From Capsulimonas corticalis (GTDB lineage: Bacteria > Armatimonadota > Armatimonadia > Armatimonadales > Capsulimonadaceae), in NCBI RefSeq assembly GCF_003574315.2, contig NZ_AP025739.1, positions 5,890,001 through 5,954,000 on the forward strand: a stretch of DNA of 64,000 bases. The letters are read 5' to 3'. The notes beneath the pieces are model-generated. The model did no database searches, had not been told where the DNA came from, and saw nothing but the letters and a program-made list of their open reading frames with translations. The translations under genes and the position numbers were made by a program. The first letter of the stretch is position 1. Each line of letters starts with the position of its first letter. Of this stretch, positions 1-8,243 are shown piece by piece.

Positions 1-884
1 TTGGTCACAAAATAGATGGAGCGAATGCGCTCCTCTTGAGAATCCATCGTCAGGACAGAATACGCTTTGCCATCGAGATAAAGGATAATCCCGGCTTCTC
101 CATTGATCTGGGCGATATGCGGCTCCAGGTTGGCCGGCGTGAATTTGCGAGTGCCGCCCAGGATCGCGCGGGCGACATGATCGGCGCCGTGGATGAGGTT
201 CGGCGCGGCCGCCGCCTTGCCCCCGCCGTCGGTGTGCAGAACAACATCGTGGGAAAGCACGGATACGAGACCGTCCAAATCGCCGCCGCCGACCGCCTGC
301 AAGAACCGTTCGAGCAGATCGACTTGTTTTTGCGCGGACGCCGGGAAGCGCGGCCGCTCGGCGTCGACATGCTGACGGGCGCGCCGCAAAATTTGACGGC
401 AATTGGTTTCGCTCTGCCCGAGCACATCGGCAATCTCCGAATACTCATATTCGAAGACCTCGCGCAGCAGAAACACGGCGCGCTCCGCCGGTGTGAGACG
501 CTCCAGCAGCACGAGAAACGCCATCGACAGCGACTCGTCGATCATGACGCTCGCCAAGGGATCGCTCGCCGGATCGGTCATGAGCGGCTCCGGCAGCCAC
601 TGCCCCACATACTTCTCCCGCTGCACGCGCGCGGATTGGAGATGATTGATGCACAAACGGCTGACGATCGTCACTAGAAACGCGCGCGGAGAACGAATTT
701 CCGGATCGGACGCAAGCCGCCAGCGAAGAAACGTCTCCTGGAGCATATCTTCGGCGTCAGCGACGCTGCCGAGCATCCGATAGGCGATAGAAAAGAGCAG
801 GCCTCGATATTGCTCGAACGCCGCGAAGCGTGTTTCGTCCGCATCCCCAAATTGCGCCCCGTCCAAAGCGCTATTCTTACGCAT
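1..884 (-). CDS. ECF41-type RNA polymerase sigma factor (SigJ-like), 3' end cut by window edge
   Basis: The frame reads from ATG at 884 to the window edge without a stop, giving at least 294 residues, so the gene continues to the left. Residues 20-90 carry the sigma-70 region 2 pattern (QYRGLLFSIAYRMLGS, then AEDMLQETFLRW). Residues 125-175 carry region 4 with the helix-turn-helix (LTPAERAVFLLREVF, EYSEIADVLGQSE). The rest, from about 190, is a SnoaL/NTF2-like extension (LLERFLQAVGGGDLDGLVSVL, then DGGGKAAAAPNLIHG). That layout is typical of the ECF41 family, where the extension controls activity in place of a separate anti-sigma factor. A GGGAG Shine-Dalgarno precedes the ATG. No partner gene is visible; the neighbour at 1165 is divergent. 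The target regulon cannot be read from the sequence. Confidence 0.9.
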   Translation of the reverse strand, partial: MRKNSALDGAQFGDADETRFAAFEQYRGLLFSIAYRMLGSVADAEDMLQETFLRWRLASDPEIRSPRAFLVTIVSRLCINHLQSARVQREKYVGQWLPEPLMTDPASDPLASVMIDESLSMAFLVLLERLTPAERAVFLLREVFEYEYSEIADVLGQSETNCRQILRRARQHVDAERPRFPASAQKQVDLLERFLQAVGGGDLDGLVSVLSHDVVLHTDGGGKAAAAPNLIHGADHVARAILGGTRKFTPANLEPHIAQINGEAGIILYLDGKAYSVLTMDSQEERIRSIYFVT

Positions 885-930
885 GATCTTTTCACTCCCA
901 AGCTCATCGGTCAGTGGAGGCTGTAAGAGC

Positions 931-954
931 CTTATACCATATGACCGGATATGG
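931..954 (-). promoter_or_regulatory. Candidate promoter and operator of the sigma-factor gene
   Basis: On the minus strand TATAAG (931-936) is a plausible -10. It directly abuts CCATAT-N6-ATATGG (937-954), a perfect inverted repeat lying in the -10/-35 spacer. A dimeric regulator could bind there, but no -35 is clear, so this is a candidate only. Confidence 0.35.
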
Positions 955-1164
955 GAGCGCTTTGTGACAGAGGTTCAAGGCCGAAACCAACGCCAGTGAT
1001 TAACCGTCCACAAAATCGTCAGGTGATCGGAGCGACATCTTTGCACCGAAAAATTTCTTGGGCGCTTTGTCGGATTCCGGTCCCGCCGTTCGACTATGAG
1101 TAAGGAAGGGCAAACGGCCCTCCCGAAAACCATGACAGCCGTTCCCCAGAACGCGGAGACTCAA

Positions 1165-1746
1165 ATGAGGAAGCTCAAAATCATCGAACACATCTCGCTA
1201 GACGGAGTGATCCAGCACCCCGTCGCTGGCGACGATCTCCCCTACGGCGACTGGACGGCGCCCTATCGGAGCCCCGCAGGGCGGGAGGCAATCCTCGCCG
1301 CGCAGGGCGAGAGATTCGACCTGCTGCTTGGCCGTCTTACCTACGATCTCTGGTCAGGCTACTGGCCCAAGGCTCCGAGCAGCCCGATGGCGGATCGCCT
1401 CAACGCAGCGACAAAATATGTCGCGACCCACCGTCCGGAAAGTCTTGAGTGGGGCCCGTCCGAGGGCCTCGGGCCGGACATCATCGAAGACATTTGCCGC
1501 ATCAAGTCGCAGGACGGCCGGGACCTTATCCTCTGGGGCAGCTCCACGCTGACATCGATACTGCTCGAGCAGGGGCTTGCGGACGAAGTCCTGCTGGTCG
1601 TCTATCCGGTCCTGTTGGGCGTGGGGAAGCGCTTCTTTGCGGAGGGAACCCCGCCGCGCTCATTCGAGCTCGTCAGCACGAACGCAATGCCGACCGGCAT
1701 TATCCTCAGTGCTTACAAGGCCGCCGGGCCTTTGAAGACTGGATAG
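1165..1746 (+). CDS. Dihydrofolate reductase-like protein (RibD C-terminal domain)
   Basis: The 193-aa protein starts at ATG 1165 behind a GGAG and has the fold signature of the small RibD-C/DHFR-like reductases of the YyaP/YwjB type: KIIEHISLDGVIQHP at the N-terminus, FDLLLGRLTYDLW near residue 55, ATKYVATH near 90, DLILWGSSTLTSILLEQGL near 130, and a C-terminal VYPVLLGVGKRFF. Members are predicted NADPH-dependent reductases whose substrates are mostly unknown; they need not act on folate or riboflavin. An in-frame extension to 1096 lacks a ribosome site and does not match the family, so I left it out. The gene sits alone between two divergent or convergent neighbours. Confidence 0.85.
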   Translation: MRKLKIIEHISLDGVIQHPVAGDDLPYGDWTAPYRSPAGREAILAAQGERFDLLLGRLTYDLWSGYWPKAPSSPMADRLNAATKYVATHRPESLEWGPSEGLGPDIIEDICRIKSQDGRDLILWGSSTLTSILLEQGLADEVLLVVYPVLLGVGKRFFAEGTPPRSFELVSTNAMPTGIILSAYKAAGPLKTG

Positions 1747-1798
1747 TTCGACGACGCGACATCGTCAGTGAATACCGGAACGCCGTAATGCCGACGTC

Positions 1799-3148
1799 TC
1801 ACAGGCCCAAATATCGCTTCAATTCCCAGGACGAGACGTCCTTCGCCACCATCTCGGCGTATTCGTCCCACTCTTCGCGCTTTGTCTCCAAATACGTTTG
1901 GGCGTAGGCCGAACCGAGGGCCGTGCAAAGGACGTCGTCCTTTTCGAGTTCATCCAGCGCCTCGCCGAGGTTGGCGGGGAGCAGGTCGATGCCCTGGGCC
2001 ATCGCTTCCTTGGGGGAAAGGAGGAAGAGATTGCCGGTGCGGGGATCGGCGGGGCGCAGGCCGCGTTTGACGCCGTCGAGACCGGCGGCGAGGAGGGCGG
2101 CGCTCGCGAGGTAAGGGTTGGAGGAACCGTCGGCGGTTCGGTACTCCATGCGGCCCGGCGCGGGGACGCGGACCATCATGGTGCGGTTGTTGCCGCCATA
2201 AGCGATGTAGATCGGCGCCCAGGTTGCGCCGGAGCGCGGAGAGCGGGCGCCAAACCGTTTGTAGGAGTTGACCGAGGGGGCGGTCAGCGCGCAGAGGCCT
2301 TTGGCGTGGTCGAGGATGCCGGCGAGGAAGGAAAGCGCGAGGCTGGAAAGGCCGAGCGGGTCACTTTTGTCCAGGAAGAGATTGTCCGTTCCGTCGGCGT
2401 CCCAGAGCGACAGATGCATGTGCGAGCCGTTGCCGGTGAGGTTGGCGAAGGGCTTGGGCATGAACGTCGCGCACAGGCCGCGCTCCTCGGCAAGGGCCTT
2501 CACCGCGAATTTGAAGAAAGAAACGCGATCCGCCGTGGTGAGCGCATCGGCGTAGCGCCAGTTGATCTCGAACTGGCCGTTGGCGTCCTCATGGTCGTTC
2601 TGGTAGACTCCGTAGCCGAGCTGATTCAAATAGGTAATGACGCTGGTGAGGAAATCCGCGTTGCGCAGCAGGGACAACTGGCCGTAGCAGGGCTTGGCGA
2701 GAGTATCGCCGGCGTCAGCAATGCCGATGGAGCCGTCGGTCTTCTTGTCGATGAGAAAAAACTCGGGCTCGACGCCGACTTTGAACTGGAACCCTTGCGC
2801 CTTGGCGTCGGCCATCGCGCGGCTCAGGATCGTGCGCGGGCAGTACGCCCAGTCCTCGCCGTCAAGCTTGAGGTTGCCGGCGACCCAGGCCATGCCGGGC
2901 TTCCAGGGCAGAGGGAAGACGGTAGAGTCGGCGACGGGCGTGCATGAAAGGTCGGGATCGTGCGGCCCCTGCCCCACGCCGTCCACGGCGAAGCCCGCGA
3001 ACCCGGCCGCGCCGTCGCAGACATCCTCCAGGCACTCGGCCGGCACAAGTTTGGCGCGCGGCGTGCCGTGGAGATCGACAAACGACATCAAAAAGAACTG
3101 GATGTTTTTCTCAGCGAATAGCTGCTGGGTTTCGGCGATGTTGAGCAT
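1799..3148 (-). CDS. glnT: Type III glutamine synthetase / gamma-glutamylmethylamide synthetase-like
   Basis: This is a 449-aa glutamine-synthetase-fold enzyme that would join glutamate to ammonia or to a small amine, using ATP. Visible are the metal-binding VGVEPEFFLID near 125, the NDHEDANGQFEINW segment near 185, the ATP/metal motif NGSHMHLSLWD near 245, the glutamate-binding NSYKRFG near 300, and RMEYRTADGSSNPYLA near 340. It starts at ATG 3148 behind AGGAG and is the last gene of the operon from 7346. Type III GlnT and GmaS (gamma-glutamylmethylamide synthetase of the N-methylglutamate pathway) are close relatives. The linked glutamate-synthase-like trio fits either, so ammonia versus methylamine as substrate is undecided. 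Confidence 0.85.
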   Translation of the reverse strand: MLNIAETQQLFAEKNIQFFLMSFVDLHGTPRAKLVPAECLEDVCDGAAGFAGFAVDGVGQGPHDPDLSCTPVADSTVFPLPWKPGMAWVAGNLKLDGEDWAYCPRTILSRAMADAKAQGFQFKVGVEPEFFLIDKKTDGSIGIADAGDTLAKPCYGQLSLLRNADFLTSVITYLNQLGYGVYQNDHEDANGQFEINWRYADALTTADRVSFFKFAVKALAEERGLCATFMPKPFANLTGNGSHMHLSLWDADGTDNLFLDKSDPLGLSSLALSFLAGILDHAKGLCALTAPSVNSYKRFGARSPRSGATWAPIYIAYGGNNRTMMVRVPAPGRMEYRTADGSSNPYLASAALLAAGLDGVKRGLRPADPRTGNLFLLSPKEAMAQGIDLLPANLGEALDELEKDDVLCTALGSAYAQTYLETKREEWDEYAEMVAKDVSSWELKRYLGL

Positions 3149-3219
3149 GGTGGTTCTCCTGGGAGTTTCGCATATTCGTCATCATCGACGGAATTCGTGA
3201 GCTTGAGTGAGCGGGCGGA

Positions 3220-4401
3220 TCAGCGTAAAAAGCGAGCGCGCTTGTAAGTGTAGCGAGACTTGATCGGACGGCCCGCGGCGAAGCGAGAAAGCGTGAAGAG
3301 CGAGGTGTCGAACGGCGGCACCTCGCCGAGCGCGCGGGCCGCCATGGCGTCGCCGACGACCGGCGCGAGCTTGAAGCCGTGTCCAGAGAAGCCGACGGCG
3401 GCGTGCAGCGAGGCGTCAAAGGTATCGATGATCGGCTGCCAATCGGGGGTCGTCTCATAGAGACCGCAGAAGGCCCGCTGCACTTCGGGATTCGCCATTC
3501 CTTCAAAGCGCAGCGTTGCTTTGCGCTTCGCCGCGTCGATCGCGGGCGCATCCGCCGCCTCCCGGTAATCCTCCGGCGCCGGCAGGAATTCGGCGAGGTC
3601 GGCCATGTCCGACGATCCCGCCCACATGCCGCCATTCTCTTCCTGGCGATAGTAAGCCAGATTGACCAGATCGGAGACGACGGGCATGGGGCCGCGCCCC
3701 TCTTCTGGACGATCCAGCACGACGATCTGCGCGCGCACGGGCGCGACGGGCAGCTCCAGGCCGAACAGCGCGCCGACCGGGCGGGACCAGTTGCCGGTGC
3801 AGACGACGACGCGCGCCGCCGAGATCGTATCTCCGTTTTCCAGGGTGACCCGCCACGAGTCGCTCTGGCGCTCGGCGGCGGTCACCGTGCTGTCAAATCG
3901 AAATTCCGCGCCGAGCGCCTGGGCCTGCGCGGCGTAAGAGCTGGTGGTCAACGCCGGGTTGGCGTAACCGCCCTTTGGCTCCCAGGCGACAAGCGCCACG
4001 TCGTGCAGTTTCAGCCAGGGCGCGCGCGCGCCCAAATGATCCGGCGGGATCAGAGACACATGCACCCCCAGCGCCTGATGCATGCAGACATTGGCGCGCA
4101 GCGTCTCGACATCCTCGCTGTCCACCAGCACCGAATAGCCGCAGCGGACGAAGCCGCACGGCTTCCCGACCTCGTCGGCAAATCGGGCGTAGCGCTGGTT
4201 GGCTTCCCAGGCGAGCGTCACCAGTTCCGGAACGCCGTAGTGCGCGCGAATGATGGCGCCGGAGCGCGCCGTCGTCTCACGCCCCGGCGCCTCGCGGCGT
4301 TCAACCACGGTCACGCGGACGCCGCGCTTCGCCAGATAATACGCCGTGGAGCAGCCGATCAGGCCGCCCCCGACCACAAGAACATCAGTCGTCACCGACA
4401 T
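3220..4401 (-). CDS. FAD-dependent amine/amino-acid oxidoreductase (DAO, sarcosine oxidase beta-like)
   Basis: The 393-aa protein opens with a Rossmann FAD-binding motif, VLVVGGGLIGCSTAYYLAKRG (residues 7-27), followed by ERREAPGRETTARSG. It ends with the DAO-family segment GLYETTPDWQPIID and GFSGHGFKLAPVVGD, which contacts the flavin. It resembles glycine oxidase, sarcosine oxidase beta subunits and MgdA, which oxidise secondary amines such as sarcosine or N-methylglutamate. Aligned on TPD, the residue where monomeric sarcosine oxidase has its flavin-linked Cys is Gly here, so covalent flavin is not predicted. No alpha, gamma or delta subunit gene lies nearby, so it probably works as a single polypeptide. 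It starts three bases after the FMN-domain gene ends. Confidence 0.85.
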   Translation of the reverse strand: MSVTTDVLVVGGGLIGCSTAYYLAKRGVRVTVVERREAPGRETTARSGAIIRAHYGVPELVTLAWEANQRYARFADEVGKPCGFVRCGYSVLVDSEDVETLRANVCMHQALGVHVSLIPPDHLGARAPWLKLHDVALVAWEPKGGYANPALTTSSYAAQAQALGAEFRFDSTVTAAERQSDSWRVTLENGDTISAARVVVCTGNWSRPVGALFGLELPVAPVRAQIVVLDRPEEGRGPMPVVSDLVNLAYYRQEENGGMWAGSSDMADLAEFLPAPEDYREAADAPAIDAAKRKATLRFEGMANPEVQRAFCGLYETTPDWQPIIDTFDASLHAAVGFSGHGFKLAPVVGDAMAARALGEVPPFDTSLFTLSRFAAGRPIKSRYTYKRARFLR

Positions 4402-4404
4402 CGC

Positions 4405-5730
4405 TCAGTGTCCTCCCACGGAAGCCATCGTCAGGGGATGGCGCATGCCGGCGAGCGGAAGGCCCGTCATGAGGGCCGATTCCAGCGTCAGCGCGCGCAG
4501 GTCATCGCGGTCCAGGTTCTTGACATAGGATTTGCCGCAGGCGCGCGCCATCATTTGCAGCTCCAGCGTCATCGCGCGCAGGAAGTTCTCGGCTCGCTCG
4601 GCGGCCTCCTCCACCGGGAGGCGCGCCATCAGCTCGGGGTCCTGAGTCGCCACGCCGACCGGGCAGCGGCCCGTATGGCAGTGATGGCAGGCTCCGGCCA
4701 TGGTTCCGAGCGCAATGTAATCATCCAGATAAAGCGGTGCGTTGCAGTTCAGCGCGATGATCGCCGCCGTGCCGATCGCGACGGCGTCAGCCCCCAGCGC
4801 GATCGCCTTCGCGGCGTCGACACCGCTCTTGATGCCGCCCGCGACAATCAGCTGCACTTCTCCGACCAAATCCAGATCCTCCAAAGCGCGCACGGCTTCG
4901 CAGATCGCCGCGAGCGTCGGAACCCCCGTATGGTCGAGCAGCACATCAGGAGACGCGGCCGTGCCGCCCTCCATGCCGTCCACCATCACGCAGTCGGCGC
5001 CGGCCTTCGCGGCGAGCTTCACATCTTCATACACGCGAGCGGCGCCCAGCTTCACGTAGATCGGCTTTTCCCAGTTCGTCGCCTCACGCAGTTCCTCGAT
5101 CTTGATCGCCAGATCTTCAGGCCCCATCCAGTCGGGATGGCGGCATGGGCTGCGCTGATCGACGCCGTTCGGCAGGTCGCGCATCGCCGCGATCTCCGGG
5201 CTGACCTTCTGGCCGAGCAGCAAACCGCCCGTGCCGGGCTTGGCGCCCTGCCCCACCACGATCTCAATCGCATCGGCCCGCTTCAGGTCGTGCGGATTGA
5301 AGCCGTAACGACTGGGAAGGCATTGATAGACCAGCGTCTTGGAGTACTCGCGGTCCGTCGGGTGCATCCCGCCGTCGCCGGTGCAGGTGGAGGTCCCGAC
5401 CCGCGTGGCCGCCAGTCCCAGCGCTTCTTTGGCGTTCCGAGAAAGCGCGCCGTAGGACATGCCGCTGATCGTGATCGGCGTCTCCAATTCGAGCGGCTTG
5501 GAGGCGAAGCGCGTTCCCAGCGTTACTTTGGTGGAGCAGGTCTCGCGGTAACCTTCCAGGGCGACGCGCGTCAGGCCGGCGGGCAGAAACGTCAGATCCT
5601 CCAGCGACGGCAGGCGGCGCGCCGTAGAGAACGCGCGGATCCGGTAGCGGCCCAGCCGAGCCTTTTCTTGAATATCGTGGATGGCGGCCGGATCCCATAC
5701 ATGAGAGGGGGTCGCGTCATCGATCGGCAT
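4405..5730 (-). CDS. Glutamate-synthase-like FMN/Fe-S domain protein (GlxD/MgsC type)
   Basis: The 441-aa protein corresponds to the central FMN-binding domain of glutamate synthase as a stand-alone subunit. Supporting motifs are ISGMSYGALSRNAKEALG near residue 90, the barrel strand IYVKLGAARV near 225, the flavin/phosphate loop LIVAGGIKSGVDAAKAIALGAD near 290, and a cysteine cluster CHHCHTGRCPVGVATQ near 350 that should bind a 3Fe-4S cluster. In MgsC/GlxD systems this subunit reduces an imine formed from 2-oxoglutarate and the ammonia or methylamine released by the amidotransferase subunit. It starts at ATG 5730 behind AGGAG, 21 bases after the GXGXG gene. Whether the product is glutamate or N-methylglutamate cannot be told from the sequence. 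Confidence 0.88.
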   Translation of the reverse strand: MPIDDATPSHVWDPAAIHDIQEKARLGRYRIRAFSTARRLPSLEDLTFLPAGLTRVALEGYRETCSTKVTLGTRFASKPLELETPITISGMSYGALSRNAKEALGLAATRVGTSTCTGDGGMHPTDREYSKTLVYQCLPSRYGFNPHDLKRADAIEIVVGQGAKPGTGGLLLGQKVSPEIAAMRDLPNGVDQRSPCRHPDWMGPEDLAIKIEELREATNWEKPIYVKLGAARVYEDVKLAAKAGADCVMVDGMEGGTAASPDVLLDHTGVPTLAAICEAVRALEDLDLVGEVQLIVAGGIKSGVDAAKAIALGADAVAIGTAAIIALNCNAPLYLDDYIALGTMAGACHHCHTGRCPVGVATQDPELMARLPVEEAAERAENFLRAMTLELQMMARACGKSYVKNLDRDDLRALTLESALMTGLPLAGMRHPLTMASVGGH

Positions 5731-5751
5731 CGTACTTCTCCTTGGTCCGCC

Positions 5752-6447
5752 TTAAAGCGCGGTCTTCCAGATCTCTTTCTCCTTGGTGGAGAAGTTATAA
5801 AGCTTCTTTCCGGATACGATCTTTTGGAACTCCGACGCAGCGGCGTGGATCCCGGCGTCGGCGAGCGCCGATTCCAGCATCGCGGCGTCCTCCGCCGTCT
5901 GCTCCACGATCACCGCGTCGCTGCCCAGCGAATCGATCTTGCCGCGCACATAGATCTTGCCTTCGTAGAGCGAGTCGCCCAGCCCCTCCCCGGCGTCGCC
6001 GCAGATGATCAGCACGCCCTTCTGCATCATAAATGCGGACAGCACCCCGACACTGCCGCCGATAATCAGCGCGCCGCCCTTCATGGCGATCCCGCAGCGC
6101 GCGCCGGCGTCGCCTCCGACGATCACCGTGCCGCCGCGCATCGTGGCGCCCGCCGCCGAACCGGCGGAGCCGGTAATGGCGATGCGTCCCCCCATTAAGT
6201 TCTCCGCCAACCCCCAGCCGGCGTCGCCGGTCACGCGGATATCGACGCCGTCGCACAGACCGCCGCAGTAATAACCAACATGGCCGTCGATCTGTACGGA
6301 CAGCGGCGTGGTGACGCCGACCGCCAGATTATGACGGCAATCGGGATTGCGCAAAACGACCGGCGTCTGCTCCAGCGCCGCTTCGCGCAGAGCCAGGTTG
6401 ATCTCCCGCGTCGTGCGCACTTCACAATCGATGATCGTCGTGGTCAT
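5752..6447 (-). CDS. Glutamate-synthase GXGXG-domain subunit (GlxC/MgsB type)
   Basis: The 231-aa protein has the repetitive right-handed beta-helix of the glutamate synthase C-terminal domain: successive turns VGYYCGGLCDGVDIRVTG, GWGLAENLMGGRIAITG, AAGATMRGGTVIVGG, GARCGIAMKGGALIIGG and SVGVLSAFMMQKGVLIICG, about one every 20 residues from residue 75. This domain holds the amidotransferase and FMN parts together and has no known catalysis itself. The start at 6447 is chosen because its ATG overlaps the upstream stop (ATGA) and has GGAG six bases before; a start at 6459 is possible. It is separate here but fused in ordinary GltB. Confidence 0.87.
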   Translation of the reverse strand: MTTTIIDCEVRTTREINLALREAALEQTPVVLRNPDCRHNLAVGVTTPLSVQIDGHVGYYCGGLCDGVDIRVTGDAGWGLAENLMGGRIAITGSAGSAAGATMRGGTVIVGGDAGARCGIAMKGGALIIGGSVGVLSAFMMQKGVLIICGDAGEGLGDSLYEGKIYVRGKIDSLGSDAVIVEQTAEDAAMLESALADAGIHAAASEFQKIVSGKKLYNFSTKEKEIWKTAL

Positions 6448-7346
6448 GCTCGACTCCATACACGCACCTCCCTCGCGACGATCTCGCGAACTTTCGCGCC
6501 ATTCCCCATCACCCGGTGCAGCGCCTGGTGTTCGGACGCCAGCGCCACCATATCGTCCGTCTCCACGTAAAGCAGCGGCTTGGTGGCGATGGGATCGCGC
6601 AGCACGCCGATGCCGTCGGTCGTCGCCACTAAGAACGAAAATGAGCCGTCCAGCACTTCACGTGTTTCATACAGCGCGTCTTCCAGCCCCATGCCCGCCG
6701 CGAGCTTTTCGCCGATTACCATCCCGATGATCTCGGAATCGTTCTGACTGGCGAACGAAAACCCGCGCGCCTCCATCCGTTTGCGCAGCTTGTAATAGTT
6801 GGTGATGTGCCCGTTGTGCGTCACCGCGATGTCGGGATAGGGTCGCCCCCAGAAGGGCTGCGCGTGCGCCGGGTCGATGCGGCTCTCGGTCGCCAATCGC
6901 AGATGCGCGATCCCATGCGTCCCGGTCATATCCTCGGCGTCTTCTCCCAGCTTCTCGGCCAAACCGACCGTCTTGTGGATACAAAGCGACTTCCCAAACG
7001 CGATCGCCGTCGCGCCCGGAAACTGCTGCTCTAAGCCCGCCGTCAGCGCCCCAACCGCGTCCGGCTCCATGGCGCTGACGACCGCGCGGAAGCCGCCGGT
7101 TTCGGGCTGAAGCTGGGAAAGCAGGCCGCCGCCCGCCGCCAAAATCTCGCGAGGCTCGGGCAGAGCGGCGCCGGCCGGCCAGGAAACCTGAAGCCAGGCC
7201 TGACGCTCCGCCTTTGCGTAGACCGCGATCCCGGCCGAGTCCGAACCACGATGCTGGAGGCAGGTCGCCATCGCCAGCAGCGTGTGTCCGACGGGCTGAT
7301 AGTATGCTTTCGGGGTCCGATAAAGGATTCCCGCGATGCCGCACAT
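6444..7346 (-). CDS. Class II glutamine amidotransferase (GlxB/MgsA type)
   Basis: The 300-aa protein is an N-terminal-nucleophile amidotransferase that would hydrolyse glutamine or a gamma-glutamyl amide and pass the released amine to the FMN subunit. The start at 7346 places Cys2 directly after Met (MCGIAGILYR), as the family requires for the free N-terminal nucleophile; a longer in-frame start at 7430 would bury it. A strong GGGAGGTG precedes this ATG. Other motifs are LQHRGSDSAGIAVY near residue 30, GIAHLRLATES near 145 and PYPDIAVTHNGHITNYYKLR near 165. It is the first gene of the five-gene operon and overlaps the next by four bases. Confidence 0.9.
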   Translation of the reverse strand: MCGIAGILYRTPKAYYQPVGHTLLAMATCLQHRGSDSAGIAVYAKAERQAWLQVSWPAGAALPEPREILAAGGGLLSQLQPETGGFRAVVSAMEPDAVGALTAGLEQQFPGATAIAFGKSLCIHKTVGLAEKLGEDAEDMTGTHGIAHLRLATESRIDPAHAQPFWGRPYPDIAVTHNGHITNYYKLRKRMEARGFSFASQNDSEIIGMVIGEKLAAGMGLEDALYETREVLDGSFSFLVATTDGIGVLRDPIATKPLLYVETDDMVALASEHQALHRVMGNGAKVREIVAREVRVWSRA

Positions 7347-7447
7347 AAAACACCTCCCGAGCGAGCAAACAAAAAGACGCCTTCTCCGCGCCTCCGATAT
7401 CGCCGAAACCAAAAAACGGTCACGAAGCAATATGCAGGGATGCGAGA

Positions 7448-7514
7448 GAAGACGTCTTCGCCTTACAAATTCCGATCAGCGCACAACAACGGGCTGATGT
7501 TGTATGATATCATA
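7448..7514. promoter_or_regulatory. Two 12-bp palindromes between the operon and its divergent Lrp-type regulator
   Basis: GAAGACGTCTTC (7448-7459) and TATGATATCATA (7503-7514) are perfect 12-bp palindromes in the 254-bp gap between the amidotransferase gene and the Lrp/AsnC gene. Lrp-family regulators usually bind imperfect palindromes in such gaps and control both themselves and the divergent operon. Binding here is inferred from position alone. Confidence 0.45.
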
Positions 7515-7600
7515 AGCTGCGTCTCGTGTCAACACGCATTGCAAAATATTTTTCGCGCGCACGAACAATTCGCAGCTTTCACAGTCTCAATTAAAACACA

Positions 7601-8083
7601 ATGACAACTTATTCCCTCGATGAAACTGACAAACTGTTACTCCGAGCGCTCAGCGAGGACAGCCGCGCGTCGGCCGCTTCGCTCGCGAAAGTCGTCGGAA
7701 TGACCCGCCAGGCCGTCGCCGACCGCATGGAGCGCCTGCGCGCCGACGGCGTGATACAGGCGTACACGCTCAGCGTCGATCCCGACAAGATCGGCATGAC
7801 CGTGCGCGCCTTCATCGCCATCACGCTGATGCCGGCCTGCTCGGACGCCGATGAAGCCAGCGTCATCCAATTGCTCAAAGACAACGCCTGGGTTCGGGAG
7901 TGCTATCGCGTGACGGGCGAGGACTATTTCCAGGTCCGCGTGGTCGCGCCGGACATCGACGCCATTCGCTCCGTGGTGCTCGCCCTGCGGGCGACCGGAT
8001 TCGTGCAGGGAACCCGCACGATGCTCGCGCTGCAAACGCTCTTTGAGAAGGATCCTGCGGGATTTATCGAGGCGGATGCGTAA
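7601..8083 (+). CDS. Lrp/AsnC-family transcriptional regulator
   Basis: The 160-aa protein has the usual two-part layout: an N-terminal winged helix-turn-helix (LDETDKLLLRALSEDSR, then SLAKVVGMTRQAVADRMERLRADGVIQAY, residues 6-54) and a C-terminal RAM/ligand-binding domain (residues 65-150, with ECYRVTGEDYFQVRVVA). Such proteins sense amino acids or related metabolites. Divergent placement next to the amidotransferase/FMN/glutamine-synthetase operon suggests that it controls that operon, perhaps in response to glutamine or a methylated amine. No Shine-Dalgarno is visible before ATG 7601. Confidence 0.92.
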   Translation: MTTYSLDETDKLLLRALSEDSRASAASLAKVVGMTRQAVADRMERLRADGVIQAYTLSVDPDKIGMTVRAFIAITLMPACSDADEASVIQLLKDNAWVRECYRVTGEDYFQVRVVAPDIDAIRSVVLALRATGFVQGTRTMLALQTLFEKDPAGFIEADA

Positions 8084-8085
8084 GA

Positions 8086-8241
8086 GGGCCCTCACCCCCC
8101 GGCCCCCTCTCCCAATTTTGGGAGAGGGGGAGTCAGAGTTTTTGAGTTTCTTTTGGATCAAAGATCCAAAATCCTGATCTTACTCTGAACCCTCGCCCAG
8201 ACCTTTGGGAGAGGGTGACCCGAAGGGCCGGGTGAGGGCCC
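8086..8241. repeat. REP-like GC-rich inverted repeat, copy 1
   Basis: This gap between convergent genes folds as a nested palindrome. The outer arms are CCCTCACC...CTCTCCC (about 8090-8113) and the related 34-base motif at 8207-8240 (GGGAGAGGGTGAC, then GGGCCGGGTGAGGGCC). Inside are TCAGAGT/ACTCTGA and a perfect stem TTTTGGATC-AAA-GATCCAAAA. The 34-base motif recurs at 51661-51694 with 32 of 34 identical bases, so it is a dispersed repeat. It may also terminate transcription from both sides. Confidence 0.75.
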
Positions 8242-8243
8242 GC

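Noticed and set aside
3220-4401. Covalent flavin attachment like monomeric sarcosine oxidase
   Set aside because: The Cys in FCGLYETTPD is one position off; the aligned residue is Gly.
3379-6198. A 939-codon plus-strand open frame
   Set aside because: It lies opposite the FAD and FMN enzyme genes, whose motifs are clear on the minus strand; high GC makes long antisense frames common.
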